Under the pieces are notes generated by a model. That model was not told the origin of the DNA and made no database searches. It saw nothing but the letters and a program-made list of their open reading frames with translations. DNA of 64,000 bases from Sphingomonas sp. Root710 (GTDB lineage Bacteria; Pseudomonadota; Alphaproteobacteria; Sphingomonadales; Sphingomonadaceae), in assembly GCF_001429065.1 (NCBI RefSeq), contig NZ_LMIB01000001.1, positions 1,187,933 through 1,251,932 of the forward strand, read 5' to 3'. Shown here one piece after another: positions 51,694-60,225 of the stretch. Each line of letters begins with the position of its first letter. The first letter of the stretch is position 1. A program made the position numbers and the translations under genes.

Positions 51694-52721
51694 AACAGCC
51701 CGCTCTCGAAGGCGCGCCGCCGCACATAACCGCCGCCGCCCGGTCAGCAGTCGACCGGGTCCAGGTCACACGCGGCATCGCCTGCATGTTGCTCGTTCTG
51801 TTCCATGTGGTCGGCGGCAATCCCAATGACGGGTTGCGTATCGCCGATGGCACGGTCACCCGGCAAATCCTCGACGTGCTGATCTATATCCGGATGCCGC
51901 TGTTCGCCTTCATTTCCGGCTATGTCTATGCGCTGAAACCGCTCGATCCCGCGGCCCCGCGGCCTTTCCTGCAAGGCAAGCTGCGGCGGCTGGCTTTGCC
52001 GCTGCTGTCGGTGACCACGCTCTTCTATCTGGTCGCGCTGGCACGCGCGCCGATGCCGCCGGGCCCCGCCGCCCTCGGGCTGCTCCACGCCTATTTCTTT
52101 TCCTATGAGATTTACTGGTTCCTGCAGGCGATGCTGCTGATCTTCCTGATTCTGCCGCTGCTCGAACGCTATCTGCTCGGCCATTGGCAAGGGGTTATGA
52201 TCGCCGTGCTGGTCGCCTTCGCGCTCACCGTGCCCACCGAACCGCTCGATTTCCTGTCGATCAACGGGGCGATGTTCCTAGGCCCCTTCTTCTTTATCGG
52301 CATCGCTTCCCGGCGCCTCTTCGGCGCGTTCACGCCCAAGCAGACGATCATCCTCACGCTCGTCCTGTGCGCGGCGCTGGCGCTGCACATCCACAATGTC
52401 GCGACGATGCCGCCGCATATGGGCGCGCGTCGCGGCACCATCCTGTCGCTGGTGATTGGCGGTCTCGCCCCGCTGCTGCTGGTCGCCCATGCTCCGCGCA
52501 TCGCCCTGCTCGCGAAGATCGGCCATGCCTCCTTCGCGATCTTTCTGTTCCACATCTTCTTCGTGGTGGGCACACGGCTGCTGCTGAGCCATATAGGCAT
52601 CGGCGATCTGGCGGTGCACCTGATCGTCGGGCTGGCCGCCGCGATCGCGGGGCCGATGCTGCTGCAATCGATATTGGTGCGCTGGACGATGAGCCGAAGA
52701 CTGTTCCTCGGGCTGCGTTAG
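51690..52721 (+). CDS. Acyltransferase 3 family membrane protein
   Basis: The 343-residue protein starts at a GTG that overlaps the previous stop (GTGA), with the acyltransferase 3 motif VQVTRGIACMLLVLFHVVGG and its His close to residue 37. About ten membrane segments follow, with the family signature IRMPLFAFISGYVYAL. It would acylate a sugar during or after repeat assembly, like the ExoZ/OafA group. It is last in the three-gene operon. Compared with the acyltransferase at 39.1 kb the sequences differ widely, so they probably act at different positions or with different acyl donors. The stop overlaps the small minus-strand gene by four bases. Confidence 0.87.
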   Translation: MKQPALEGAPPHITAAARSAVDRVQVTRGIACMLLVLFHVVGGNPNDGLRIADGTVTRQILDVLIYIRMPLFAFISGYVYALKPLDPAAPRPFLQGKLRRLALPLLSVTTLFYLVALARAPMPPGPAALGLLHAYFFSYEIYWFLQAMLLIFLILPLLERYLLGHWQGVMIAVLVAFALTVPTEPLDFLSINGAMFLGPFFFIGIASRRLFGAFTPKQTIILTLVLCAALALHIHNVATMPPHMGARRGTILSLVIGGLAPLLLVAHAPRIALLAKIGHASFAIFLFHIFFVVGTRLLLSHIGIGDLAVHLIVGLAAAIAGPMLLQSILVRWTMSRRLFLGLR

Positions 52722-52876
52722 CTGACGATCAGCCGGCCCGCGATGATCACAGGGACCCAGGCCAGCGCGCCGAGCGCGACCATCGTCAGCGCGCGCCGCG
52801 CGGGATGCCAGCGTCCATCGTGCGACGGCGCGGCGGCGGTGCGGCTCCGGGCAATGGCGATAACGGTCGCAGGCAT
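52718..52876 (-). CDS. Small single-pass membrane protein (52 residues)
   Basis: A minus-strand frame of 52 codons runs from ATG 52876 to TAA, with GGGAG six bases upstream. The product has an N-terminal basic, Ala-rich part, the motif HDGRWHPARRALTMV at about 19-33 and a hydrophobic helix (LGALAWVPVIIAGRLIV). This is a reasonable small inner-membrane protein but has no family I recognise. The stop overlaps the acyltransferase stop from the other strand by four bases. The strong ribosome site and clean frame support coding. Confidence 0.6.
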   Translation of the reverse strand: MPATVIAIARSRTAAAPSHDGRWHPARRALTMVALGALAWVPVIIAGRLIVS

Positions 52877-53027
52877 GGCATTCTCCCTTGAGAGAAGCCT
52901 AGGACCGGACAGCTAATGAGAGGTTAAGACCGGCCTCGCTTCACCGCAAATGCGGCTGAAAATAGGTCCGCCCGAACCGCGCTAACGCCTTTCCTACGTC
53001 AGGCGGACCATTCGTGAAAATTTTTGG

Positions 53028-53792
53028 TCAGCGTGCTTTGCGGAAGCGATAGAGCAAGCGATCGGTCTTGCCGCGGATTGCCGGGTCAAACACCATCTTG
53101 CCATGATCGTCGGCGGGGTTCGCCAGCAGCGGGCTCTTCGCTTCCAGCGTGAACCCCGCCGCCTTGAAATCCGCCTCGACCGTCGCCGGGTCGATGCGGT
53201 GGAGCTTGTCCACCACGGCGCGCGTATCGCCCGCCGGCCCGACATGGTCGATCACCCCGACCACGCCGCCGGGTTTCACCGCCGCATAGAGCGCCTTGAG
53301 GAACGCCTTCGGATCGGTACGCGGGATCTTGTACTGCACCGATTCCCAATAGAGGTCGTGATAGTTGAGGCTGATCATCACCATGTCGAAATGGCGCCCG
53401 CCCGCCGAGAAATCCTCGAACGGATAGCGGACGAAATCGATGTCGGCGCGGCGATCGGTCAGCGCCTTCCATATCTTCTGCTCGTCGGGATCATTGTAGA
53501 ATTGCTGGGGTTCGAAGGCCGTCACCTTCCCCTTGGGCCCCACCGCATTGGCCATGATCTCCGCCCAGTAGCCCGAGCCGGTCATGATGTCGGCAGCGGC
53601 CATGCCGGGCTTCAGGCCCAGGAACGTCAGCACCTCGGCGGGCTTGCGCCCGGCATCGAGCTCGGTGGCCTTGGCGGGACGCCCGGCCGCCGCGACCGCG
53701 GCGGTCAGATAGGCCGGCGTCGCGGCGTGCGCCACCCCAGCCAGCAGCAGCGCCGCGCCGGCCAGCGCGGGCAGAATCCTGATAATGCGCAT
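53028..53792 (-). CDS. Periplasmic class I methyltransferase-like protein
   Basis: The 254-residue product has a Sec signal (about 1-23, ending in VAHAATP) and a class I methyltransferase fold: LGLKPGMAAADIMTGSGYWAEIMA contains the SAM-binding glycine loop, then VTAFEPQQ with the acidic residue, and DMVMISLNYHDLYW. Secreted methyltransferases of this group (COG4798-like) are known in alphaproteobacteria, but no substrate is established and SAM in the periplasm would be unusual. The ATG at 53792 has AGGGAG at a spacing of nine; longer upstream starts would remove the signal. It has 235 bases of upstream gap before the next gene, and stands alone. Confidence 0.82.
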   Translation of the reverse strand: MRIIRILPALAGAALLLAGVAHAATPAYLTAAVAAAGRPAKATELDAGRKPAEVLTFLGLKPGMAAADIMTGSGYWAEIMANAVGPKGKVTAFEPQQFYNDPDEQKIWKALTDRRADIDFVRYPFEDFSAGGRHFDMVMISLNYHDLYWESVQYKIPRTDPKAFLKALYAAVKPGGVVGVIDHVGPAGDTRAVVDKLHRIDPATVEADFKAAGFTLEAKSPLLANPADDHGKMVFDPAIRGKTDRLLYRFRKAR

Positions 53793-53909
53793 CGACAGTC
53801 TCTCCCTTTTTGAAAGCGGGATCGTGGAGCGCCCGGCCCCGCGGCTCAAGCGGAAGGGATGACCGCCGTCGACCGTGCAGGATGTTCGTCGAAAATGAGC
53901 GGCTGGCGA

Positions 53910-54617
53910 TCAGTGCAGTTCGAGCTCGTAGCTGCGCAATGTCTCATCGAGCAGCCGATTATAGGTGCCCTCGAATATGTGCCCGCCGCATGCCCCCTTC
54001 TGGAACACCTGGATCGACAGCGGTTCGGGCAACAGGCGCAGCGTGCAGCCGTCCTCCGGCGCGAAAGGCAGGCCGTTGGCATCGCCCATCGCCGACACCA
54101 TGAATTGCGGCCCGTCCCACAGCGCGGCGCGGTCTTCGTCGAGGGTGACGATGTTGACCTTGCCGGCCCTGGCGGGATCATAGACCCGGACACGATAACC
54201 GTTGGCGCGTCCGGGATGAAGAAGCAGCTTCATCCCGCTCGCCGTGCGGTACACGCCCGAATGGACATAGGCGCCGCTCTCGATATCGTCGACACGCCGC
54301 CGCAGCTCCTCGCTTATGCAGGCCCGATCCGTGACGACACAATCCGAATCGAACGCGGTTTCCAGCTCGATCGTGCGGAAGCTCGTCAGCCATTCCTGCT
54401 GATCGAGCCGGACATAGCGCGCAATCGCGCCGTTCCAGCTGGCGAGCGCCCGGGCATAGGCCGCCGCCATCCGGCTGTCATAGTCCAGCGCGACAGGATC
54501 GGCGCAGATGGCCCGATCAAGCTTTGTGACCGCCTTCGCGCAATCGATTCCGCGGGCCTGTGCCGTGCTGCCCCCGGTTAAAAGCAGGAACCCGAGGAAT
54601 AGGGCTGCGAGTTTCAT
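53910..54617 (-). CDS. Secreted protein with LprI-like domain
   Basis: The 235-residue product begins with a Sec signal (about 1-22, ending AQARG). The N-terminal domain DCAKAVTKLDRAICADPVALDYDSRMAAAYARAL with two Cys and QQEWLTSFRT matches the LprI-type lysozyme-inhibitor-like domain. A second region (about 110-235) with two further Cys (GCTLRLL and GACGGH) is rich in strands and is not recognised. It probably acts in the periplasm. The same domain type appears at the end of the membrane protein at 28.6 kb, so two such proteins are in this window. The gene is divergent from the UrcA gene. Confidence 0.78.
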   Translation of the reverse strand: MKLAALFLGFLLLTGGSTAQARGIDCAKAVTKLDRAICADPVALDYDSRMAAAYARALASWNGAIARYVRLDQQEWLTSFRTIELETAFDSDCVVTDRACISEELRRRVDDIESGAYVHSGVYRTASGMKLLLHPGRANGYRVRVYDPARAGKVNIVTLDEDRAALWDGPQFMVSAMGDANGLPFAPEDGCTLRLLPEPLSIQVFQKGACGGHIFEGTYNRLLDETLRSYELELH

Positions 54618-54820
54618 GGACTGGGGCTCCCCTCACGAGATGATGCGAGAATGCCCCGGGACAACGCGTGATGGGGTGATCAAAAGCACAAGCGGCCCAA
54701 GGACTTGCCGGGCGGCCGGCCCGCGCCCGGAACATGACCCGGCAGGCGCGGGTTTAATCCCCGCCGGCCGAGGGGAGCAAAGCCTGTGATCATGGGCTGG
54801 CTTTTGGGAAGGATGCCAAA

Positions 54821-55258
54821 ATGAAACGACTGTTATTCCCCAAGAAACTCAGCTGGCTGATCGCTGGCGCCGCCTTCGCGGGCCTCGCCGCACCAGCGCT
54901 CGCCCAGTCCGCAGACGAAGAGATCATCGTCTCGGGTAGCTATGGAAAGGTGCCGGAAAGCACGCAGAGCCTCTCGCAATCGGTCAGCTACGGTGATCTG
55001 GATCTCAGCACCGTCGGCGGTCGCGCCGAACTGCGCCACCGCGTCCGGCTGACTGCGCGCTATCTGTGCGAGAAGCTGGGTGAGACCGATACCAGCTCGA
55101 GCGTCGCGCCGTCATGCCGCGACGCCGCCAGCAAGGACGCGTTGAGCCGCGTCGGAACGCTGGAAGCGCATGCCGCGCCGCGCGGCACCACCTGGGTTGC
55201 CGGGCCGGCCTGGGCGCCGCCCTATCCCGAGGCGTGGATCTCGAAATATCCGGACTGA
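54821..55258 (+). CDS. UrcA family protein
   Basis: The 145-residue product has a signal peptide (about 1-28, ending ALAQSAD) and the UrcA domain: SQSVSYGDLDLSTVGGRAELRHRVRLTARYLCEKL, then a second Cys in SCRDAA. UrcA proteins are small secreted proteins common in Sphingomonadales and Caulobacter, with no known activity; the domain name comes from that family. The two cysteines likely form a disulfide. It stands alone with a clear ATG and 203 bases of upstream DNA. The family identification is secure and supports the taxonomic call. Confidence 0.88.
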   Translation: MKRLLFPKKLSWLIAGAAFAGLAAPALAQSADEEIIVSGSYGKVPESTQSLSQSVSYGDLDLSTVGGRAELRHRVRLTARYLCEKLGETDTSSSVAPSCRDAASKDALSRVGTLEAHAAPRGTTWVAGPAWAPPYPEAWISKYPD

Positions 55259-55356
55259 TCGCTCTTCTACGGGGGGATCGCCTCGTGCGGTCCTCCCCAT
55301 CATTGGACGCGCGAGGAAAAGCGGTTCATGGCGGGCCGGTACCATAGGATTTCGCC

Positions 55357-55512
55357 ATGACCGAGTCGCTCGACGATCGCATCATTGATACGCCCGAAGG
55401 CCCGATGCGTTGGGGTGACTGGAAAAAGAAGAACCCGGTCCAGGTGCCGTCGCGCCGGACCAAGGGCAAGAAACTGCCCAACAAGATTCCGTTGCGCACC
55501 GGCGAAGACTGA
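55357..55512 (+). CDS. Small basic protein of 51 residues
   Basis: The frame from ATG 55357 to TGA 55510-55512 encodes an acidic start (TESLDDRIIDTPEG), then MRWGDWKKKNPVQVPSRRTKGKKLPNK, a lysine-rich end. It is too short for a domain call. The next gene starts five bases later, suggesting co-expression with the spermidine-synthase-like protein. The strong change from acidic to basic halves and the conserved-looking WGDWKKKNP motif favour a real small protein. Confidence 0.6.
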   Translation: MTESLDDRIIDTPEGPMRWGDWKKKNPVQVPSRRTKGKKLPNKIPLRTGED

Positions 55513-55516
55513 GCCG

Positions 55517-56188
55517 ATGATTCCTCTCGAACAGCTCGACAGCACCAAGATCCCCGGTACGGATGGCGAATTACGGCTGATGCGGCGCGGGCGGGACCAT
55601 ATGATCCTGTTCGGTCGCAACGAACTGATGAGCAGCCGGTTGCGCGGCTCGGAGGAGGCGCTGGCTGCCCTGCCCGCCGAACGGCTGCGCGACCGCAGCC
55701 GCCCCCGCTTCCTGATCGGCGGACTCGGCATGGGCTTCACCCTGCGCGCGGCGCTCGATCAGCTGCCGCCCAAGGCCGAGATCGTCGTCGCGGAACTGGT
55801 GCCTGCGATCGTCGAATGGGCGCGGGGTCCCCTCGCACATCTGTTCGGGGACAGCCTCGACGATCCACGGGTGACGATCCGGGTGGGCGACGTCGGCGAC
55901 GCGATCGCGACCCCAGCCGAGGGCTATGACGCGATCCTGCTCGATGTCGACAACGGCCCCGACGCGCTGGTGCATCCCGACAATGACAAGCTTTATGGCG
56001 ATACAGGCCTGCGCGCTGCCCGCGCCGCGCTGAAACCGGGCGGGATATTGGCGATATGGTCCGCCTATCAGGACAAGGTCTTTGCCAACCGTCTGAAGCG
56101 CGCCGGGTTCGAAGTGGACGAGGTCAAGGTCCGGGCCACCGGCGGGCGCAAGGGCGCCCATCACGTCATCTGGCTGGCGAAGCGGTAA
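55517..56188 (+). CDS. Spermidine-synthase-like methyltransferase-fold protein
   Basis: The 223-residue protein has the Rossmann methyltransferase/aminopropyltransferase fold: RFLIGGLGMGFTLRAALDQL with glycine loop, EIVVAELVPAIVEWA, then YDAILLDVDNGPDALVHPDNDKLY and LKPGGILAIWSAYQD. The LLDVDNGP motif with DN is characteristic of the spermidine-synthase-like group in alphaproteobacteria. A true polyamine role is uncertain because the N-terminal beta-barrel domain of SpeE is absent. It is tied to the small basic protein gene by a five-base gap. Cytosolic. Confidence 0.8.
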   Translation: MIPLEQLDSTKIPGTDGELRLMRRGRDHMILFGRNELMSSRLRGSEEALAALPAERLRDRSRPRFLIGGLGMGFTLRAALDQLPPKAEIVVAELVPAIVEWARGPLAHLFGDSLDDPRVTIRVGDVGDAIATPAEGYDAILLDVDNGPDALVHPDNDKLYGDTGLRAARAALKPGGILAIWSAYQDKVFANRLKRAGFEVDEVKVRATGGRKGAHHVIWLAKR

Positions 56189-56196
56189 CGGCAGCC

Positions 56197-57573
56197 CTAG
56201 GCCGGCTCGCCGTTCGCTGCCGCCAAATGCGGCATCGTCCAACGGACGCACAGACCGGGGGCGCCATCCTCGAATGATAGCTTCGCGTCATGCAACACAG
56301 CGACTGCGGCGGCGAGGCTGAGGCCCAGCCCTTCACCAGGCCGGTCGGCCGCCGACGGCCCGCGGTAGAAGCGCTCAGTGACACGGGCGCGATGCTCGGC
56401 GGAAATGCCGGGGCCATTGTCCGCCAGGGTGATGCAGATCGTCCCGTCAGCCGACGATGCGGCTAACACCACTCGACCGCCAGCGGGCGTATATTTGATC
56501 GCATTGTCGACCAGATTGGCCATCGCCTGGAACATCAGGTCGGCATCGGCAGTGGCGATCAGCCCGGGTTGGATCGTCGACGTCAAGGCGATGCCGCGCT
56601 CCTCGGCGGCCGGCCGGTAATAGTCGACGACATCGTCGAGCAGCACTGACAGATCGATTGCCGTCAAAATCATCTCGTGCCGTCCTGCCTCGATACGAGC
56701 GATGCGCAGCACCGCATCGAAGATCTTGCCGATACGCTCGGCCTCCGTGGTGGCGGCGGCCAGCCGCGCCTCGCGATCTTTTCCGGGAGCAGCGGCGTCT
56801 TCCAGATTGGCCTTCAACCGGGCCAGCGGCGTACGCAATTCATGCGCGACACTGTCTGACACGCGGCGCACCGCTTCCAGCCCTTCCTGGACGCGCGCCA
56901 GCATCAGGTTCAATGTTTCAGCGAGATGGTCGAAATCGTCACCGCTGCCGCGTACCGGCACGCGTTGCGAAAGATCGCCCGCCATCACGCGCCGCGCGGT
57001 CGCGCTGACGGCATCGATCCGGCGGCTGATGGCGAGGCTCATCAGGCCTCCGCCCAGCAAACCCATGACGAGCGCAGCGACGAGGACCGCTGCCGCCCCC
57101 GAGGCAACGACCTCTTCTATCTCGCTGATATCCTCGATGTCCCGCCCCACGATCAGCCGGGCTCCGTCATCAAAGCGATGGTCGAGCGCCAGCGCCTCAT
57201 AGTCGATCTCGTCGCCCTCATGATAGGCGTCGGCCTCCAGCCGCCACCATCCTGCCGAGAGCTGACGTGGCCAACTCGGCAGGTTGGCGGACACGACACG
57301 GCCATGGCGATCAATGAAGGCGTGAAAGGCGTGACGGGGATTAGTCGCATGTATCCTGGCTTGCAGCCGCGCCGTCAGCGCAGCGCCGCCATCGACGATA
57401 TAGGTATTTTGCAGCGTGCGGGCTTCCGCCTCCACCTCCGTCTTCGCGGCTTCGAGCGGCATGCGGATGACGACCAGATAGAAGCTGCCCAGCACCACCA
57501 GCAACGATGCGGCGAAGAGCCCGACATAGGTCAGCGCAAGGCGAAAGGAGAGGCTGTGGAACAGCGCCCTCAT
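56197..57573 (-). CDS. Two-component sensor histidine kinase
   Basis: The 458-residue protein has a membrane helix at about 12-35, a periplasmic loop of about 120 residues, a second helix (about 157-180), a HAMP region and the kinase core: H-box SVAHELRTPLARL with phosphorylated His244, N-box NLVDNAIKYTPAGG, and G-boxes DNGPGI and GEGLGLSLAAAV. The start at 57573 overlaps the regulator stop (ATGA); an upstream in-frame start inside the regulator gene is rejected. It signals to the response regulator encoded just before it on the same strand, with the PepSY protein gene upstream of both. The stimulus is unknown; PepSY neighbours suggest metal or envelope sensing. Confidence 0.93.
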   Translation of the reverse strand: MRALFHSLSFRLALTYVGLFAASLLVVLGSFYLVVIRMPLEAAKTEVEAEARTLQNTYIVDGGAALTARLQARIHATNPRHAFHAFIDRHGRVVSANLPSWPRQLSAGWWRLEADAYHEGDEIDYEALALDHRFDDGARLIVGRDIEDISEIEEVVASGAAAVLVAALVMGLLGGGLMSLAISRRIDAVSATARRVMAGDLSQRVPVRGSGDDFDHLAETLNLMLARVQEGLEAVRRVSDSVAHELRTPLARLKANLEDAAAPGKDREARLAAATTEAERIGKIFDAVLRIARIEAGRHEMILTAIDLSVLLDDVVDYYRPAAEERGIALTSTIQPGLIATADADLMFQAMANLVDNAIKYTPAGGRVVLAASSADGTICITLADNGPGISAEHRARVTERFYRGPSAADRPGEGLGLSLAAAVAVLHDAKLSFEDGAPGLCVRWTMPHLAAANGEPA

Positions 57574-58250
57574 GCGTCGGACCGGATCACATAACCGGTG
57601 CCGCGCACCGTCTCGATCAGTTGGGTCGAAAAGTCGCGATCGACCTTTTGGCGTAGGCGGCTGACATGCTGGTCGATGATGTTGGTCTGCGGATCGAAGC
57701 TGTAGTCCCAAACATTTTCGAGGAGCATCGACCGGGTGACCACGCGGCCTTCGTTGCGCATGAGATATTCGAGGATACGGAATTCCCGCTGGGTCACCTC
57801 GATCCGGCGGCCTGCCCGCGTCACCGTCCTGCCGAGCAGATCTATGGTCAGGTCCCCGGTCCTGAGCTGTGTCGTCTCGACCATCGCCGGTGCGCGCCGG
57901 CCCAGCACCTCGATCCGCGCGATGAGTTCGGACAGCGCGAACGGCTTGGGCAGATAATCATCGCCACCCGCGCGCAGCCCCTTGATCCGCTCGTCGACGT
58001 CGCCCAGCGCGCTGAGGATCAGGACGGGCGTGGTATCGCCCGTCGCGCGAATCGTCTGAAGGATCTTGAGGCCGTCGATCTCAGGCAGCATCCGATCGAG
58101 GATGATTGCGTCGAACTGCTCCGCGGCAGCCTTGAGAAGCCCGTCGCGGCCGGCGCGCGCAACATCCACCAGATGCCCTGCTTCGCGGAGCCCCCGGGCG
58201 ACATGATCGGCGACGCGCGCATCATCCTCAATCAGCAATATCTGCATCAC
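57570..58250 (-). CDS. OmpR/PhoB-family response regulator
   Basis: The 226-residue protein has a receiver domain: acid pocket IEDDAR, phosphorylation site Asp52 in LDRMLPEIDG, and the conserved Lys in YLPKPFA. The C-terminal winged-helix DNA-binding domain follows, with TQREFRILEYLMRNEGRVVTRSMLLENVW and VSRLRQKVDRDF. A second Met at codon 2 is an alternative start. The stop overlaps the kinase start by four bases, giving translational coupling. It would bind DNA as a dimer; targets are likely to include its own operon, but no site is shown. Confidence 0.95.
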   Translation of the reverse strand: MMQILLIEDDARVADHVARGLREAGHLVDVARAGRDGLLKAAAEQFDAIILDRMLPEIDGLKILQTIRATGDTTPVLILSALGDVDERIKGLRAGGDDYLPKPFALSELIARIEVLGRRAPAMVETTQLRTGDLTIDLLGRTVTRAGRRIEVTQREFRILEYLMRNEGRVVTRSMLLENVWDYSFDPQTNIIDQHVSRLRQKVDRDFSTQLIETVRGTGYVIRSDA

Positions 58251-58266
58251 GTGCCGCTATGGCACT

Positions 58267-58773
58267 TCAATCGTCATAGGCCAATTCGAGACGCTGCCCC
58301 GTCGCCGCATCGATCTTTACCTCGCCGATACCCGCAGCCGTGGCGAGTTCGATTTCGTACAACGCCCGGCCTTTGCGCAGGTCGAACTCGACCTCCTTCA
58401 CCTCACCCCCGCTATGCTGTTCCAGCGCGGCAAGCCGGGCGCCCAACGGCGCTGCCGTTCCACCCTTGCGCAGGCGTTCGCTGTCGACCCAGCCACGCAG
58501 CCAGTTCTCCATCCTCGGTTTTTCGGTGGTCAGCAGCTTGCCGGAGCGCGCATCGACAGTCGCACGGTGCAGCGTCGCGCCGCGTACCAGGTCGATCTCA
58601 TATACCAGCCGGCCGCTACGGGTCTCCAGCTCGGCTTCGATCGCGCGGGCAGACAGGCTGCGCTCAGCGGCGATGACGGCGCGGGTGACGCCGACAAGGC
58701 CATCGCCGCCGGGCTGCGCAACGGCTGGAAGCGAAAGACAGGCGGCAACTGCGGCAACGCACGGATATTTCAC
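58267..58773 (-). CDS. Secreted PepSY domain protein
   Basis: The 168-residue protein has a Sec signal (about 1-20, ending AVAQP) and two PepSY-like repeats: the first with AIEAELETRSGRLVYEIDLV followed by ATVDARSGKLLTTEKP, the second with VKEVEFDLRKGRALYEIELAT followed by VKIDAATGQRLELAYDD. PepSY domains commonly modulate proteases or sensors in the envelope. It lies 16 bases upstream of the response regulator gene on the same strand, so it is probably part of one operon with the two-component system, perhaps as an accessory to the kinase sensor. Confidence 0.87.
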   Translation of the reverse strand: MKYPCVAAVAACLSLPAVAQPGGDGLVGVTRAVIAAERSLSARAIEAELETRSGRLVYEIDLVRGATLHRATVDARSGKLLTTEKPRMENWLRGWVDSERLRKGGTAAPLGARLAALEQHSGGEVKEVEFDLRKGRALYEIELATAAGIGEVKIDAATGQRLELAYDD

Positions 58774-58788
58774 GGTAGGCTCCTTTGA

Positions 58789-60036
58789 TCAGCTATGGGG
58801 CTGCAGGCGCAGGAATGCGGCGATGGCTTCCGCCGCGCGCTTCGAATGGCTTTCGCCCTCGTGGAGATCGAAAGTGTCGACGAAGCCCTGACGTTGCCCG
58901 GCGGCGAAGTCCCCATGGCTTTCGATGGCATAGTCTATTGCCGGCATGATCAGGGCAGCATCCTCGACCACCGGTCCGAAGCGCCAATGCGCATGATCGG
59001 GATCGTCGCGCCACGACCGGCCATCGCCGTTGAAGAACAGGCAGGGACGCGGCGTACGCAGAAATTCGTAGATCTGGCTGCTGACATCGCCGAGATAGAT
59101 GTCCGCCATCATCGTGTAGCTCATGTCGATCGAACGGTCGCTGCCGGGGTCGATATGGACGTTCGGCAGGCCCGAGGCCGGGGCCAGCGACTTAAGAAAG
59201 GCCGCGCGACGTTTGCGGCTGTCGCACATGCGGACATGGGGAGCGACGATCAGGTTGAAGCGGCCATCCTCGGCGATCCGCCGGACGATCTCCGCACCAT
59301 GCCGCGGCCAGCTGCCCAAGGCCTTGGAGAAGTGCGGATTATAGAGGATGATCGGACGCTTGTCGGCGAACGGCGTCCAGCCGTCGCGCCGGGAGCGATC
59401 CGCGGCTTCGAACTTCGGATAGCCGACGACGGCATGGTCCCCGGGACGGATCAGCCCATCGGCCAGCATCCGGCAGCGTTGCTTCTCCCCTGCGACGAGG
59501 GCGAAATCGAACCGGGCGATGCGAGGATCGAAGCCTGCGGCACGGTCTCCGGCACCATGGTCGAGGTGAATCAGCATCGGCCGGCCGACCCCGAAGCTGC
59601 GCAGGATCGTCGAGGTCCGCTCGGGCAATGCGATCGCATCATAGCCGTCGAGGCGGCGGCGCGCGTGGAGCAGGGTGAGCAGCTTCGGCGGCACCACGCT
59701 GCCGGCCGCCGCGGCCGCGCGGCGAAGCACCGGCGCGCCGATCAGATCGAACCGCAACAAACAATGGCTTTGGGGATCGGTGAGCCGCCGGGCGAGCGTG
59801 AGGTGATCGGGCGAGGCCGACAGGATGTCGACATTGACCTGCCAGTCGAGCGCAAGCCGTTCGGCAACGGTGATGCCATGCAGTATCTGGTGCGCCTGCG
59901 CGTTGAATAGAAAGGCAATACGCGGCAGCGGTCCGACCGCCGATGTCACGGAATCCGCAGACCGCGCGAGCGGAACCATTGTACCGGCCGCTCCGGCCCT
60001 CGCCAATAATCCCTGCATATCGAGAGTGATCTCCAT
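58789..60036 (-). CDS. CDP-glycerol glycerophosphotransferase-like protein
   Basis: The 415-residue protein has the TagB/TagF-like pattern: a GT-B-like N-terminal half with RIAFLFNAQAHQILHGI, then VVGYPKFE, IILYNPHFS, LIVAPHVRM and MMADIYLGDVSSQIYEFLRTPRPCLFFN, the last being the family's best-conserved block. Such enzymes add glycerol phosphate or similar units to glycans. Gram-negative relatives decorate surface polysaccharides. Alternative starts at 60018 or later are possible, because the first residues (MEITLDMQGLL) are weakly supported. It stands 15 bases upstream of the PepSY gene, but function suggests an independent role. Confidence 0.8.
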   Translation of the reverse strand: MEITLDMQGLLARAGAAGTMVPLARSADSVTSAVGPLPRIAFLFNAQAHQILHGITVAERLALDWQVNVDILSASPDHLTLARRLTDPQSHCLLRFDLIGAPVLRRAAAAAGSVVPPKLLTLLHARRRLDGYDAIALPERTSTILRSFGVGRPMLIHLDHGAGDRAAGFDPRIARFDFALVAGEKQRCRMLADGLIRPGDHAVVGYPKFEAADRSRRDGWTPFADKRPIILYNPHFSKALGSWPRHGAEIVRRIAEDGRFNLIVAPHVRMCDSRKRRAAFLKSLAPASGLPNVHIDPGSDRSIDMSYTMMADIYLGDVSSQIYEFLRTPRPCLFFNGDGRSWRDDPDHAHWRFGPVVEDAALIMPAIDYAIESHGDFAAGQRQGFVDTFDLHEGESHSKRAAEAIAAFLRLQPHS

Positions 60037-60225
60037 TGCCGATGAAGCCGGATAGCGGGCGGCGATGGAGCCCTGGTGGGCCGATCATTTGATTTTCGTC
60101 ATCTTGGACGACGGACGGAGCCTGAGCCTCGACGAAGCAAAGAAGGCCGTGACCCGCATCACGAGGATCGGCGGCCCGTTCTTCCTAATCCGCCGCCATC
60201 CGCTCCCGGGACAGGAGAAAAGGAC

